DNA of 64,000 bases from Celeribacter neptunius (GTDB lineage Bacteria > Pseudomonadota > Alphaproteobacteria > Rhodobacterales > Rhodobacteraceae): the NCBI RefSeq assembly GCF_900113955.1, contig NZ_FORH01000002.1, positions 124,001-188,000 of the forward strand, written 5' to 3'. Below are positions 18,988 to 28,860 of the stretch, in pieces; positions within the stretch are counted from its first letter, which is position 1; the number at the start of each line of letters is the position of its first letter. The position numbers were made by a program, and so were the translations under genes. The notes beneath the pieces were generated by a model. It did no database searches and was not told where the DNA came from. It worked only from the letters and a program-made list of their open reading frames with translations.

Positions 18988-19386
18988 TCAGGCCACTTTG
19001 CTCATCGCCGCGAAACTCTTGATGAACGGCCCGGCCATGCGCGGGTCCTTGATCATGGCGCTGTAGTCCCCGACGGCAAACTTGAGCTTGCCGGTGGTGT
19101 AGGCCACGCCCAGAGTCATCATGTTCGGCGGTTTCTTCATCCAGGTGTCCCAATTGGCCGCGGGCATGCGGATGTCCCAATTCAGCTCCTGGCCGTCGAA
19201 AGCCCCCGAGGACACGGCCTTGCCGTTTTCCACGACGAGCAGCCCCTTAGGGGCATCATCACCGGCATAGCCATAGGCGATGTTCGAACTGAACCCGATG
19301 TCAGCGAGCGCGCCGCTCAGTTGCGGGTCAGCATTCCAGGCTTCGGCAAAGCCTTCCATCCATTCCGGGGAGAAAAGTTCACTCAT
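18988..19386 (-). CDS. SCP2 sterol-carrier-like domain protein in hydrogenase operon
   Basis: This 132-residue protein has the pattern of an SCP2 lipid-binding domain. An N-terminal helix (LFSPEWMEGFAEAWNADPQL) precedes strands, and the family-like end MTLGVAYTTGKLKFAVGDYSAMI comes before a final helix. It has no signal peptide and no Cys. The start at 19386 is chosen because TTGGAG lies 7 bases upstream; a longer frame overlapping the hynL stop exists. It lies between hynL and hupK, so co-expression with the Isp-type hydrogenase is likely. Role unknown; a hydrophobic-ligand or large-subunit chaperone role is inference. Confidence 0.75.
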   Translation of the reverse strand: MSELFSPEWMEGFAEAWNADPQLSGALADIGFSSNIAYGYAGDDAPKGLLVVENGKAVSSGAFDGQELNWDIRMPAANWDTWMKKPPNMMTLGVAYTTGKLKFAVGDYSAMIKDPRMAGPFIKSFAAMSKVA

Positions 19387-19433
19387 TGCAATGCTCCAAT
19401 ATTCTGAACCACTTACACTGTAGTCCTTAGGTT

Positions 19434-21151
<1,718 letters not shown>

Positions 21152-21155
<4 letters not shown>

Positions 21156-22543
21156 GCCCTATCTCCCTCGGCTTTGTCTTTTTGCGGCAGATGCGCCGCG
21201 ATGATGGCGGCCAGACTTTCGACCGGCATGCTGTCGCCCGCTTTCACCTTGCCCACTTCGAAATTCATCCGACACGAGCCGCAGGACACCACGAGTTCCT
21301 CGGCACCGGTGGCCTCGATCTCGCCCATCTTGATGCGATAGCCGACGCGTTTGAGCTTGTCGGCCGAAGGCAGGAGGAAGTTCCCCGCCCCGCCGCCACA
21401 GCAGAAATTATACTGCTTGTTGGACTCGGTCTCGTGCAGATCGTAGCCGCAGGCCTTGAGAATGGCGCGCGGTTCGTCGAACACGCCGCCCCAGCGCCCG
21501 ACCTTGCACGGGTCGTGCAGCGCGATCGGCGTCGGGTGGTCTTTCTTTTCGAGCTTCAGGCGCCCGTCCATGACGGCGCGACCGAAATATTCGGACACGG
21601 TCATCACCTCGAATTTCACATCCCGGCCCACGGCCTCGGCGGCGCCAAAGCGCAGCGCCGGATAGGAATGGCCGCATTCCGGCACGATGACGGTCTTGAC
21701 CCCGAGTTCCTCGATCGCCGCAGTGCTGTCCTTGGTCAGCTTCTTCTTGGTGGCGTCATAGCCCGAGAGCGAGCCGAAATTGGCGCCCTCATAGCCCGGG
21801 GTCTTCGAGGCCAGGGTGAAATCCACCCCCATGTGATGCAGGGTCTCGATGGCGCCGCCGGTGGCATCGGCAAACAGGTGGATGTCGAGACCGGAGGTCA
21901 TCAACAGCACATCGGCGCCCTTCTTGTCGATCGGGATCTCGAAGCCGAGTTTTTGTTCGATGTCCTGAATGCGGAAATTGAACAGGTCCTCGTCGGCGCC
22001 GAATATCGTCCCGTCGGCCTCCTGCCCGTCGCGCATATAGCGCAGCTCGGCGGGCGCCAGACCCGCCGCCGCCATGGCGGAGCGATTGAGCGCGACCATG
22101 TCACCGATGTTGATCGCCGAGGGGCAGACCATATTGCAGCGGCCGCACATGGTGCAGCTGTCATAGACCAGTTCCACCTGATCGCGCAGATCGTCGGCGG
22201 TGATGTCCGGCGTCAGGAACTTATTGAGCCAGCTCATCGGGCTGAGTTCGCGCTTGTAGACCTTTTTCAGCAGATCCAGCTTGTGGATCGGCGTGTATTT
22301 CGGGTCTTCCGTACCGAGGAAGAACTGACAGGCCTGGGCGCAGGCGCCGCAATGAACGCAAGCGTCCAGTTGCACGGCGACATTGTTGTCGATGCCCTTG
22401 AGAAAGACCTCCTTGGCCCGCTCGACACGTTCCTCGTCGGTCATTTCCGGGGCCGGCTCGGCCAGTTCGCCGATCGAGGCCGCCATGCCATAGAACATGG
22501 CAAAGGCTTCTTCGCGTTCTTGTTTGGTGATGACTTCGGTCAT
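21152..22543 (-). CDS. isp2: Isp2, HdrD-like iron-sulfur subunit
   Basis: This 463-residue cytoplasmic-side electron-transfer subunit has two N-terminal 4Fe-4S motifs (CVHCGACAQACQFF near 61 and CTMCGRCNMVCPS near 130). A C-terminal CCG domain (NFCCGGGAG, then CGSCRMNF) of the heterodisulfide reductase/GlpC type follows. An earlier partial CCG-like segment has only single cysteines. With Isp1 it is thought to carry electrons between the periplasmic HynSL dimer and cytoplasmic sulfur or thiol redox chemistry. It overlaps both neighbours by ATGA. Confidence 0.93.
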
Positions 22544-23196
22544 GCTTCAACCCCCCGACGCCAGAATTTCACTCCCAGAATGTAACGGGACGGGAGCACG
22601 GTGATGACATGGAACAGTTTCGAGAACGGGAACCATACGAGCAAAAGCGCGACCGAGAGGAAGTGCAACGCCAGAAGCGTCTCATAGGCCAGTGCCGGAA
22701 TATGGGTGAAGGTGGCAAAGCCCGTGACGAAAGGCAGAAGCGTCACGATCACGCTCGAATAGTCGTTGAAATTGGAGATGTAGCGCAGCATCGGGTTGGT
22801 CATCCGCCGCACCAGCAGGATCAGCAGGATGCCCAGGGTCACAGCCGCGACGGGCAGCACCACCGCATTCGGCAACGCCGGCCAGGAAAAGCCGAAGACG
22901 CCCTTGAAGAACAGCACATGGACCTGGAAGAAGAACAGGGTCAGCACGAAACCGACATGCCAGACCCAGCCCAGCAGGAACTGGAAACCGACGCGCTTGG
23001 CAAAGACCTTGGGCAACAGAAAGCGCGAGAACATGGTTTTCACACCCGCACCGGCGAGCCCGCTTTTGCGGTCTTTCGACAGCGGTCTGGAGCGCAGCAT
23101 CAGCAAAAGCCCGACGGTGCGCCAGAGCATGCCGATGACGAAAATCACAGCGGCCCATTGCAGCGCCGGGCCACGCGCGAAATCAAGCAGGCTCAT
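22540..23196 (-). CDS. isp1: Isp1, NarI-like cytochrome b membrane subunit
   Basis: This 218-residue membrane protein has about five transmembrane segments and paired histidines in two of them (GWVWHVGFVLTLFF; LLALHFLSVALLLVWFPFSKLFH), the di-haem b pattern of NarI/DsrM-type subunits. It would move electrons across the membrane between HynSL and Isp2. The start at 23196 is set by the ATGA overlap with the hynS stop; the frame is open much further upstream within hynS, which is not credible. Confidence 0.92.
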   Translation of the reverse strand: MSLLDFARGPALQWAAVIFVIGMLWRTVGLLLMLRSRPLSKDRKSGLAGAGVKTMFSRFLLPKVFAKRVGFQFLLGWVWHVGFVLTLFFFQVHVLFFKGVFGFSWPALPNAVVLPVAAVTLGILLILLVRRMTNPMLRYISNFNDYSSVIVTLLPFVTGFATFTHIPALAYETLLALHFLSVALLLVWFPFSKLFHVITVLPSRYILGVKFWRRGVEA

Positions 23197-24305
23197 TGGC
23201 TCTCCTCCTCTGCCTTTGCTTCGGCCTTGGTCGGCGTCCACGCTTTCGCGGGCGCGGATTTGATCTTTTTCTGGCGGGCGCGCGCCGCGACACCGGCGGC
23301 GGCACCGACACCGACACCGACCGCACCGGCGAGCGCCACGGTCCCGGCATTGAGACGCGTGCTGGTCGACAGCGGGCTGTAGAAACTGCCGGCATCCCAG
23401 AAATTCGGTTCGGAGCAGCCGAGACAGCCATGGCCGGATTCGATCGGGAAGGATGTCCCCTCGTTCCATTTCAACACCGCGCAGGCGTTGTAGGTGGTCG
23501 GGCCCTTGCAACCGAGCTTGTAGAGGCACCAGCCCTTTTTCGCGCCTTCGTCGTCGAAGCTTTCGGCGAACTGGCCGCGCTCGTAGAAGGGCCGGCGATA
23601 ACAGCGGTCGTGGATGTTCTGACCGTAGAACACCATCGGCCGGTTAAGATGATCGAGCTCCGGCAAGCTGCCGAAGGCGAGATAATGCGCCAGGACCGAG
23701 GTCATCACCGCCGGGATCGGCGGGCAGCCGGGAATATTGACGATCGGCTTGTCCTTGACCACATCGGAGACGGAGACCGCGCCGGTGGGGTTCGGATTGG
23801 CATAGGGGATGCCGCCGAAGGAGGAACATGTGCCGATGGAGATCACCGCCGCGGCACCTTCGGCAACGCGTTTGAGCGTCTCGATATTGCTTTCGCCCGC
23901 CGTGGTGGAATAGCCCATGTTGCCGGTCGGGATCGAGCCATCGACGAGCACCAGGTAATTGCCCCAGTTCTCTTTCATCGCGATCTCGCGCGCTTCTTCG
24001 GCCTGATGACCGGCGGCGGCCTGCAACGTGTGGTGATAATCGAGCGAGATGGTCTCGAAGATCATGCTCTCGATCGACGGGCTGGCCGAGCGGGTCAGCG
24101 ACTCGGTACAGCCGGTGCATTCCTGAAACGACAGCCAGATCACCGAGGGGCGACGCTGCGCCTCGAGCGCCGCGGCGATGCGCGGGGCCATGGCGGGCGG
24201 CAGGGCCAGAAGCGAGGCGGTGGTCGCGCAATATCTGAGGAAGGCACGCCGTGACACGCCACGCGCCTGCATGCGTTCCCCTAAGGTGAGTTCTTTTCGG
24301 GTCAT
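23193..24305 (-). CDS. hynS: HynS, small subunit of Isp-type [NiFe] hydrogenase
   Basis: This 370-residue protein has a Tat signal (SRRAFLRYC, residues 18-26) and the proximal-cluster motif ECTGCTES (62-69). The positions that hold the extra cysteines in HupS are Gly here (Gly65, Gly165 in CSSFGG), so a standard 4Fe-4S proximal cluster and lower oxygen tolerance are expected. A glycine/alanine-rich hydrophobic segment near 320 may anchor it, followed by a charged Lys/Glu tail. The start overlaps the hupH2 stop. Confidence 0.94.
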   Translation of the reverse strand: MTRKELTLGERMQARGVSRRAFLRYCATTASLLALPPAMAPRIAAALEAQRRPSVIWLSFQECTGCTESLTRSASPSIESMIFETISLDYHHTLQAAAGHQAEEAREIAMKENWGNYLVLVDGSIPTGNMGYSTTAGESNIETLKRVAEGAAAVISIGTCSSFGGIPYANPNPTGAVSVSDVVKDKPIVNIPGCPPIPAVMTSVLAHYLAFGSLPELDHLNRPMVFYGQNIHDRCYRRPFYERGQFAESFDDEGAKKGWCLYKLGCKGPTTYNACAVLKWNEGTSFPIESGHGCLGCSEPNFWDAGSFYSPLSTSTRLNAGTVALAGAVGVGVGAAAGVAARARQKKIKSAPAKAWTPTKAEAKAEEESQ

Positions 24306-24841
24306 AGGGCCTCCTCCTCGCTGGACAGTTCCAATCTGGCTTTGAGACGGGTGAGAGCGCGCTGCATGTCGGGTCTTTGCGACAGCAGGATCTCCGGAAT
24401 GACGGTAATCTCGATATAACGGGCGAGGACCATGTCCCCGCTGGCGTCGGAGGCGGCGCGATGGGTGACGCGCCAGACCCCGGCAAAACCGGTCTCGATG
24501 ATCTCGGAGGGGCCGCCCGCATCGAGGCTCACCCTGACCTCGCCCTCGCCCAATGCGCGGTCGAATTCCTCGGTCTCGGCCTTGGTCATCGGAATGCCGC
24601 TCAGATCGAGCGTGGTCGGCTCACCTGTGTCGATCAGGCGCTGGAGGGCATGGCGGATCTCATTGAGGAGCAACACGACATTGCCGGTCTCGGGAAGATC
24701 GGGCTCCGGGGCCGCCTCGGCGCCCTGCCCCGGCTTCGGCATGAAGTCTTTCAGCTCAAGCCCGTCATTGAATCTATCATCGGACTTGCCGCCGAACTTG
24801 CCACCAAATTTGTCGCCAGATTTACCATTCACATCGCTCAT
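24302..24841 (-). CDS. Short HupH-family protein of the Isp-type hydrogenase operon
   Basis: This 179-residue protein contains only the C-terminal HupH domain (from about residue 50), without the first half present in the 277-residue HupH at 566-1399. The N-terminus is low-complexity, with repeated Lys-Phe/Ser-Gly-Gly units (residues 5-22) encoded by near-perfect 12-base repeats. It overlaps hupD2 and hynS by ATGA on both sides. It is likely dedicated to HynS maturation. Confidence 0.82.
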   Translation of the reverse strand: MSDVNGKSGDKFGGKFGGKSDDRFNDGLELKDFMPKPGQGAEAAPEPDLPETGNVVLLLNEIRHALQRLIDTGEPTTLDLSGIPMTKAETEEFDRALGEGEVRVSLDAGGPSEIIETGFAGVWRVTHRAASDASGDMVLARYIEITVIPEILLSQRPDMQRALTRLKARLELSSEEEAL

Positions 24842-25365
24842 GCCTCGACCTCCTCGGATGTGGCGATCCAGCCACTGACCACGCCATGCGCGATCTCGAC
24901 GGCTTTCGGCAGGGCCGCCGCCACGGCGGGGCTCAACTCGAGCCCCCAGCCGATCTCGGCGGGTTCGATGGCCACGAGCGCGCGGCGCCTTGGCAGATCG
25001 CCGGTCATCCGCGCCATGTCCAGAAGATCGGTGAGCCCGACCTCATGCACGGTGAGCTTGCCGGAGCGGACGAAGTCGTCCATGTCCTGCCCCTCAAGGA
25101 GTTGCACAGCACCGGGTTCGGCCTTCAGCCGCGCCGCATCGAAGACAATCAACGCATCCGCCGCGCCGATCTCGTCGGCCAGGGTAAAGGACAGCGTGCC
25201 GGCATCCAGGAAACGCACCCCCGGCAGATCGCCGTGCAGCCGTTCGAACAGCGCCAGCGCGCCTGGCCCGGCGGCCTCATCGGTCAACAACGTGTTGCCA
25301 ACGCCCATGACGAGAATAGTCACAGCTTCGTCGCGTTGGTCTGTCTGAGGGTCAGCCTTTTGCAA
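24838..25365 (-). CDS. Second hydrogenase maturation protease (HupD/HyaD family)
   Basis: This 175-residue peptidase has the ILVMGVGN motif and the nickel-sensing triad Glu (TDEAAG), Asp (VFDAARL) and His (TVHEVGLTDLL). It is clearly diverged from HupD at 2117-2725 and lies first in the hynS operon, so HynL is the likely substrate. The following gene overlaps by ATGA. Confidence 0.9.
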   Translation of the reverse strand: MQKADPQTDQRDEAVTILVMGVGNTLLTDEAAGPGALALFERLHGDLPGVRFLDAGTLSFTLADEIGAADALIVFDAARLKAEPGAVQLLEGQDMDDFVRSGKLTVHEVGLTDLLDMARMTGDLPRRRALVAIEPAEIGWGLELSPAVAAALPKAVEIAHGVVSGWIATSEEVEA

Positions 25366-25476
25366 AGCCCGTCTCCTCCTCCTGTCGCATCAACATGTTA
25401 CGATGTTTTAGGACATTCCCAAAGCGGGTCTTTGCGCTATGACAATTTTGCCAAGCCGCACAAAAGTTTGGAGCGA

Positions 25477-25489
25477 ATTCAAACAATTA
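25477..25489. promoter_or_regulatory. IHF-like site
   Basis: ATTCAA-ACAA-TTA matches the IHF consensus (WATCAA-N4-TTR) with one mismatch and sits in an AT-rich stretch between the HupR-like site and hupD2. IHF bending of hup promoters is known in R. capsulatus. Confidence 0.3.
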
Positions 25490-25513
25490 GAACATATTTT
25501 CAACAGCAACCCG

Positions 25514-25524
25514 TTGAAAAACAA
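25514..25524. promoter_or_regulatory. HupR-like binding site upstream of hyn operon
   Basis: TTGAAAAACAA fits the TTG-N5-CAA recognition pattern described for HupR in R. capsulatus, about 150 bases upstream of hupD2 and upstream of the IHF-like site. I found no exact match in the hupS upstream region (6929-7162). The motif is short, so chance is possible. Confidence 0.3.
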
Positions 25525-25756
25525 TACATTCTTTTTAATGAATTTTTCTATGCGTTTTGGGTGCCGCGCCGCAGCGCACCCGACAATCTGAAAAGTGTCC
25601 TTCCAGACTTCCATCAGTCCGGAAATTCTTCTTCCACTCTTTCATTCTCGCACAGGGACTATGACGCCAGCCAGAGCGCGTCCGGGAGACCAAGTGCGAT
25701 TCTTACCCCGTTCCCGAACCGCAAAGCCGCGTCACGTAACGGCCTCCTGAGGGGCG

Positions 25757-26059
25757 TCAGCTTTCGCCCGAGACCGGCGGGCGCGGCGGCACGCGATCGA
25801 CGAGATCGGAGAACAGATGATCCACATCGGTCTCTCCGGCCCGCACCATATCGAGCGCCTTCAATGCGTCCCGGATCTGGCCTGCATCCGCTTCGGAAAT
25901 CTTTTCCCGGGCGATGCCGAGGTGAACGGTGACCCAATCGCCCGGCTCGGCCTCGGCAAGAAAGGTCATGTCGACACGATGCTGCTGCCCGTCGCGATCA
26001 CAGATGGCGACATGCGCCCCGGGCTTGGAAAGGATTTTCATCGGGTAGGACAGGCACAT
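25757..26059 (-). CDS. hypC: HypC-family hydrogenase maturation chaperone
   Basis: This 100-residue protein begins MCLSYPMKI, the HypC signature with Cys2 as the iron and large-subunit contact. A strong ribosome site (AAGGAG) precedes it. It differs from HupF (1795-2115) in sequence and length. Whether it serves as the general HypC or as a HynL-specific chaperone cannot be told; its position just upstream of the hyn operon allows either. hypD and hypE are not adjacent. Confidence 0.85.
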   Translation of the reverse strand: MCLSYPMKILSKPGAHVAICDRDGQQHRVDMTFLAEAEPGDWVTVHLGIAREKISEADAGQIRDALKALDMVRAGETDVDHLFSDLVDRVPPRPPVSGES

Positions 26060-26170
26060 GGCGCGCTCCTTGGATCAGACGGCGCGAGCATAGGCGAGTC
26101 GCGCGGCGGCACATTGATCTAATCCCGATCCGCACCGCGACGCAAACCCGCCCTTTCCAAGAGAGGAGCG

Positions 26171-26953
26171 TCAGGCGAACTCCGGACGCTCCCGTTTCAT
26201 CTTGCGCACCATGGCGTCGAACAGCAGCGTGGCGAAGGCGGAATTGTCCTTGAGCCGCTGTGCATCGGCGGCGCATTTCGCCTTGATCGCCTCCGGCAGC
26301 GCGACATTCGGGCCGGGGATGGCGGCGGCGGCGCATTGGATCTCGGCGGCGCGCTGCACGGTCCACAACAGGAAGAAGGTCAGCGGAATATCCGCCTCAC
26401 AGACCGCGATGCCGTGGTTGCGGAGCACGAGGACATGTTTGTCGCCGAGGCTCTCGAGCATCCGGTCGCGTTCCTCGTCATAGATGGTGATGCCTTCGAA
26501 GTCGTGATAGCCGACCCGGCCATAGAGCTGCGCGCCGTTGAAATTGTTATGATCGATCGCCGCCTCTTTCATCACGATGGCCGAGATCGGCGTGGTGTGG
26601 GTATGGGCGATACAGCCGACATCCGGACGGTGTTCGTGGATCACCCCATGCAGCGCAAACCCGGCCGGATTGGGCTTGTAAGGGCTCTCGCGCAAGAGCT
26701 TGCCATCGACCCCCACGACCAGAAGATTCTCCGGCGTCACCTCGTCGTAATGCAGCCCCATCGGGTTCACCAGATAGGCATGCTCTTCGCCGGGAAGGCG
26801 CACGGAGATGTGGTTGAAGATCAGCTCGGTCCAGCCGAGATAGCTCACCAGATGGTAGAAATCCGCCAGTTGTACCCGCAGCTCGGCTTCACTCATGCCC
26901 GCCATGGGGCTCGTTTCGGTTGTCTGTGCGATCGCGGCCGATGTGTTCATCAT
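26171..26953 (-). CDS. Class II aldolase/adducin family protein
   Basis: This 260-residue protein has the class II aldolase fold. The zinc-binding pair lies in IAHTHTTP and a third ligand in VLRNHGIAV; NHISVRLP and NPMGLHYDE are family landmarks. Members cleave or decarboxylate small hydroxy acids and sugars, or act in aromatic side-chain metabolism; the substrate is not evident. It is divergent from the NTF2-like gene, and its predicted promoter carries an operator shared with the iac operon. The first methionine pair is ambiguous by one residue. Confidence 0.87.
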   Translation of the reverse strand: MMNTSAAIAQTTETSPMAGMSEAELRVQLADFYHLVSYLGWTELIFNHISVRLPGEEHAYLVNPMGLHYDEVTPENLLVVGVDGKLLRESPYKPNPAGFALHGVIHEHRPDVGCIAHTHTTPISAIVMKEAAIDHNNFNGAQLYGRVGYHDFEGITIYDEERDRMLESLGDKHVLVLRNHGIAVCEADIPLTFFLLWTVQRAAEIQCAAAAIPGPNVALPEAIKAKCAADAQRLKDNSAFATLLFDAMVRKMKRERPEFA

Positions 26954-27007
26954 CTCACCCTGTTGTTGGCTGTATTTCGGAGTATATGCGGTGCCCTTTT
27001 GGGTCTA

Positions 27008-27029
27008 TTTACAGTAATTTTCATGCATT
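27008..27029. promoter_or_regulatory. 22-bp operator, copy C (aldolase promoter)
   Basis: Halves TTTACAGTAAT and TTTCATGCATT match copy A upstream of iacH at 16 of 22 positions. On the minus strand a TTGACG -35 (27044-27039) and AAAATT -10 (27021-27016) with 17-base spacing put the operator over the -10, exactly as at iacH. Confidence 0.6.
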
Positions 27030-27044
27030 ATTCCCTCCCGTCAA
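27016..27044 (-). promoter_or_regulatory. Predicted sigma-70 promoter of aldolase gene
   Basis: TTGACG and AAAATT are spaced 17 bases apart, 63 bases upstream of the aldolase start. The same arrangement, with near-identical sequence around it, occurs upstream of iacH. Confidence 0.5.
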
Positions 27045-27096
27045 GCACGAACAGGAATAAATCACAAAGGAGAGTTGCGATTTATGCGAAAGCGCC

Positions 27097-27118
27097 ACTA
27101 CAGTAATCTTACCGCTTC
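27097..27118. promoter_or_regulatory. 22-bp operator, copy D (NTF2-like gene side)
   Basis: Halves ACTACAGTAAT and CTTACCGCTTC keep the core of the shared motif (TACAGTAA, TTACCGC). It overlaps a possible plus-strand -10 (TACAGT, 27099-27104) placed 18 bases after TTGCGA (27075-27080), so it could control the NTF2-like gene. Confidence 0.45.
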
Positions 27119-27122
27119 AAAC

Positions 27123-27178
27123 ACAGGCAGCCACAGACTGGCAGGACCAAACTGGCAGCAACAGACTGGCAGGCGCAA
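27123..27178. repeat. Four tandem 14-bp units in leader of NTF2-like gene
   Basis: The units are ACAGGCAGCCACAG, ACTGGCAGGACCAA, ACTGGCAGCAACAG and ACTGGCAGGCGCAA. All share GGCAG at the same place. They lie between operator D and the NTF2-like start. Function unknown. Confidence 0.7.
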
Positions 27179-27235
27179 AGACGCACATCGCCCCTGCTCC
27201 GCCTGCAATTCCGACCAGAAAGATATCAAGAGCTC

Positions 27236-27814
27236 ATGACCGACATCCAGACCGCCCCCCAGACCATCGCCGCCCTCACCCGCCGGATCGAAAATCTCGA
27301 AGCCGCGAACGCGGTGCGCAACGTTCAGATGCGCTACATGTTCCTCTGCGACACGCCACTGCCGGAGTACGGCGTCAAGGACGACGCCGAGCGTATCGAC
27401 CGGATCATGGAGCTGTTCGCGGAAGAGGCCGTCTGGGAAGGCGTCGGCGAATATTACGACGGTCAGTTCGGCCGCGCCGAGGGCAAGGCGGCGGTGCGCA
27501 AGCATTTCGAAGGCTTCTGGGGCGGCAAACAGGACCCGGCGCTCATTCTCAACTGTCACTATGTGACCTCGGAACAGATCCACGTCGCCGAGGACGGCCA
27601 GACCGCCACCGGCCAATGGGTGCATATGCAGCCCTGGCTGTTCTCCGATGGCAAGGCGCTCCTGCGGTCTTCGCGGCTCTTCAACGCCTTCAGGAAATGC
27701 GAGGACGGTGCCTGGCGCTACACGAGAAATCGCACCGAGAATGTCTTCGTCGCGCCGCTGCCCGCCACCTGGGCCTCGGATTACCCGTCGAAATCCGTGC
27801 TGATGAAGCCCTGA
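27236..27814 (+). CDS. NTF2/SnoaL-like fold protein
   Basis: This 192-residue soluble protein has an NTF2-like (SnoaL) pattern: a long N-terminal helix pair (ALTRRIENLEAANAVRNVQMRYMFLCD), then the acidic MELFAEEAVWEG, then a curved sheet (LNCHYVTSEQIHVAEDGQTATGQWVHMQPW). Many relatives are small dehydratases, isomerases or hydroxylase partners. The substrate is unknown. Shared operators with the iac operon suggest a step in, or next to, indoleacetate breakdown; it could correspond to the uncharacterised IacI, but I cannot confirm that from sequence. Confidence 0.75.
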   Translation: MTDIQTAPQTIAALTRRIENLEAANAVRNVQMRYMFLCDTPLPEYGVKDDAERIDRIMELFAEEAVWEGVGEYYDGQFGRAEGKAAVRKHFEGFWGGKQDPALILNCHYVTSEQIHVAEDGQTATGQWVHMQPWLFSDGKALLRSSRLFNAFRKCEDGAWRYTRNRTENVFVAPLPATWASDYPSKSVLMKP

Positions 27815-27818
27815 GGGA

Positions 27819-28847
27819 TCAGGCCCCGGCCATACGCACGGTCTGGAGGCGCGCCAGCGCCTTCGACACGGCCTCCGGCGGCACCGGCAACTCGGTTGCC
27901 CGGTCCAACTCGTCGATCAGCCGCGCCAGAAGCGGCATATCGCCCCCCTCGCGCCGCGCCATTTCCAACGGCGCGCGACAGATCGCATCCAGCTCCAAAG
28001 GCCTGCCAGCGCGGGCGTCCTGCAACATCGAGGTCGGGAAATCCCCGGCATCGATGAACAGATCGACCAGCCAGTCGTTGGACGGCAGCGCGTAGCCCTG
28101 GGTCCCGGCCCAGAGCCGGAATTCATCGGCCAGAGCGGTGGCGATCTCACGCAGCTCTGCGGTTTCACCGACCTCTCTGAGCGTCGCACCAGTGAGCGCG
28201 GTCAGCGGATTGGTGGCGAGATTGGCGATCAGCTTCACCAGCACTTTCTCGCGAACATCGGCGCTCAATTCGCTGCGCACCCCGCCCGCCTCCAGACAGG
28301 CGATCAGCCGGGAGAGCGCAGCCTCGTTCCCCCCGTCGCAGATCGGGCCAAGGCCGAGCGTCGGGGTATTGGACGAGATCGCCCGGCCATGATCGTCCAT
28401 GCGCACGGTCATCAGCATCACCGCGCCGAGGATCTGCGCCGGCGACAAGATCGCGGCCAGTTCGCCTCGCGGATCGAGATAGGGCAGATGGCCGATCTCT
28501 CCGGGCTTGGCGTAGAACCAGAACGGCATGCCATTGGCCAGGGGGATCACCAGCGTCTCCGGGCCAATCGCGGCCTTGTTGGTCGCAACCGCTGCGGCGA
28601 GCCCTTGCGCTTTCACACAGATGAACAGCGCATCGACCGGGCGCTCCAGGATCTCACAGGCCGCGATCCGCGCCTCGATCACATCGCCACGGTCGTCGAG
28701 CTTCACCCCGGCCTCGCGCACCGCCTCGAGCCGTGCGCCGCGCGCGACAAGACAAACCTCGGCGCCGGAGCGTGACAGCAGTGCGGCCAGTGCCGTGCCA
28801 ATATTGCCGGCACCGATGATGCCGATTTTCAGATCTTCAAAAGACAT
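27819..28847 (-). CDS. Ketopantoate reductase family oxidoreductase (PanE/ApbA-like)
   Basis: This 342-residue NADP-dependent reductase has GIIGAGNIGTALAALLSRSG at the N-terminus, the catalytic Lys/Asn region (VKLIANLATNPLTALTGA) and the C-terminal helical domain. PanE makes pantoate, but many such paralogues near catabolic genes reduce other 2-keto acids. Its position beside a TRAP transporter and the iac locus, and its convergence with the NTF2-like gene, favour a catabolic role. It ends 4 bases from the NTF2-like stop. Confidence 0.82.
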   Translation of the reverse strand: MSFEDLKIGIIGAGNIGTALAALLSRSGAEVCLVARGARLEAVREAGVKLDDRGDVIEARIAACEILERPVDALFICVKAQGLAAAVATNKAAIGPETLVIPLANGMPFWFYAKPGEIGHLPYLDPRGELAAILSPAQILGAVMLMTVRMDDHGRAISSNTPTLGLGPICDGGNEAALSRLIACLEAGGVRSELSADVREKVLVKLIANLATNPLTALTGATLREVGETAELREIATALADEFRLWAGTQGYALPSNDWLVDLFIDAGDFPTSMLQDARAGRPLELDAICRAPLEMARREGGDMPLLARLIDELDRATELPVPPEAVSKALARLQTVRMAGA

Positions 28848-28860
28848 AGAACTCTCTTTC

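Larger units (their letters stand above)
25366..25756 (-). promoter_or_regulatory. Gap upstream of the hyn operon, probable promoter region
   Basis: These 391 bases between hypC and hupD2 hold no credible gene. The middle (about 25440-25560) is markedly AT-rich for this DNA and holds the HupR-like and IHF-like sites listed separately. This suggests an activated promoter for hupD2-hupH2-hynS-isp1-isp2-hynL. No clear sigma-54 or sigma-70 core was found. Confidence 0.45.

Noticed and set aside
25366-25756. Sigma-54 promoter for the hyn operon
   Set aside because: I looked for the -24/-12 GG and GC elements on the minus strand and found no acceptable match.
27123-27178. 14-bp repeats as a CRISPR array
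   Set aside because: Units are contiguous and far too short, without spacers or cas genes.
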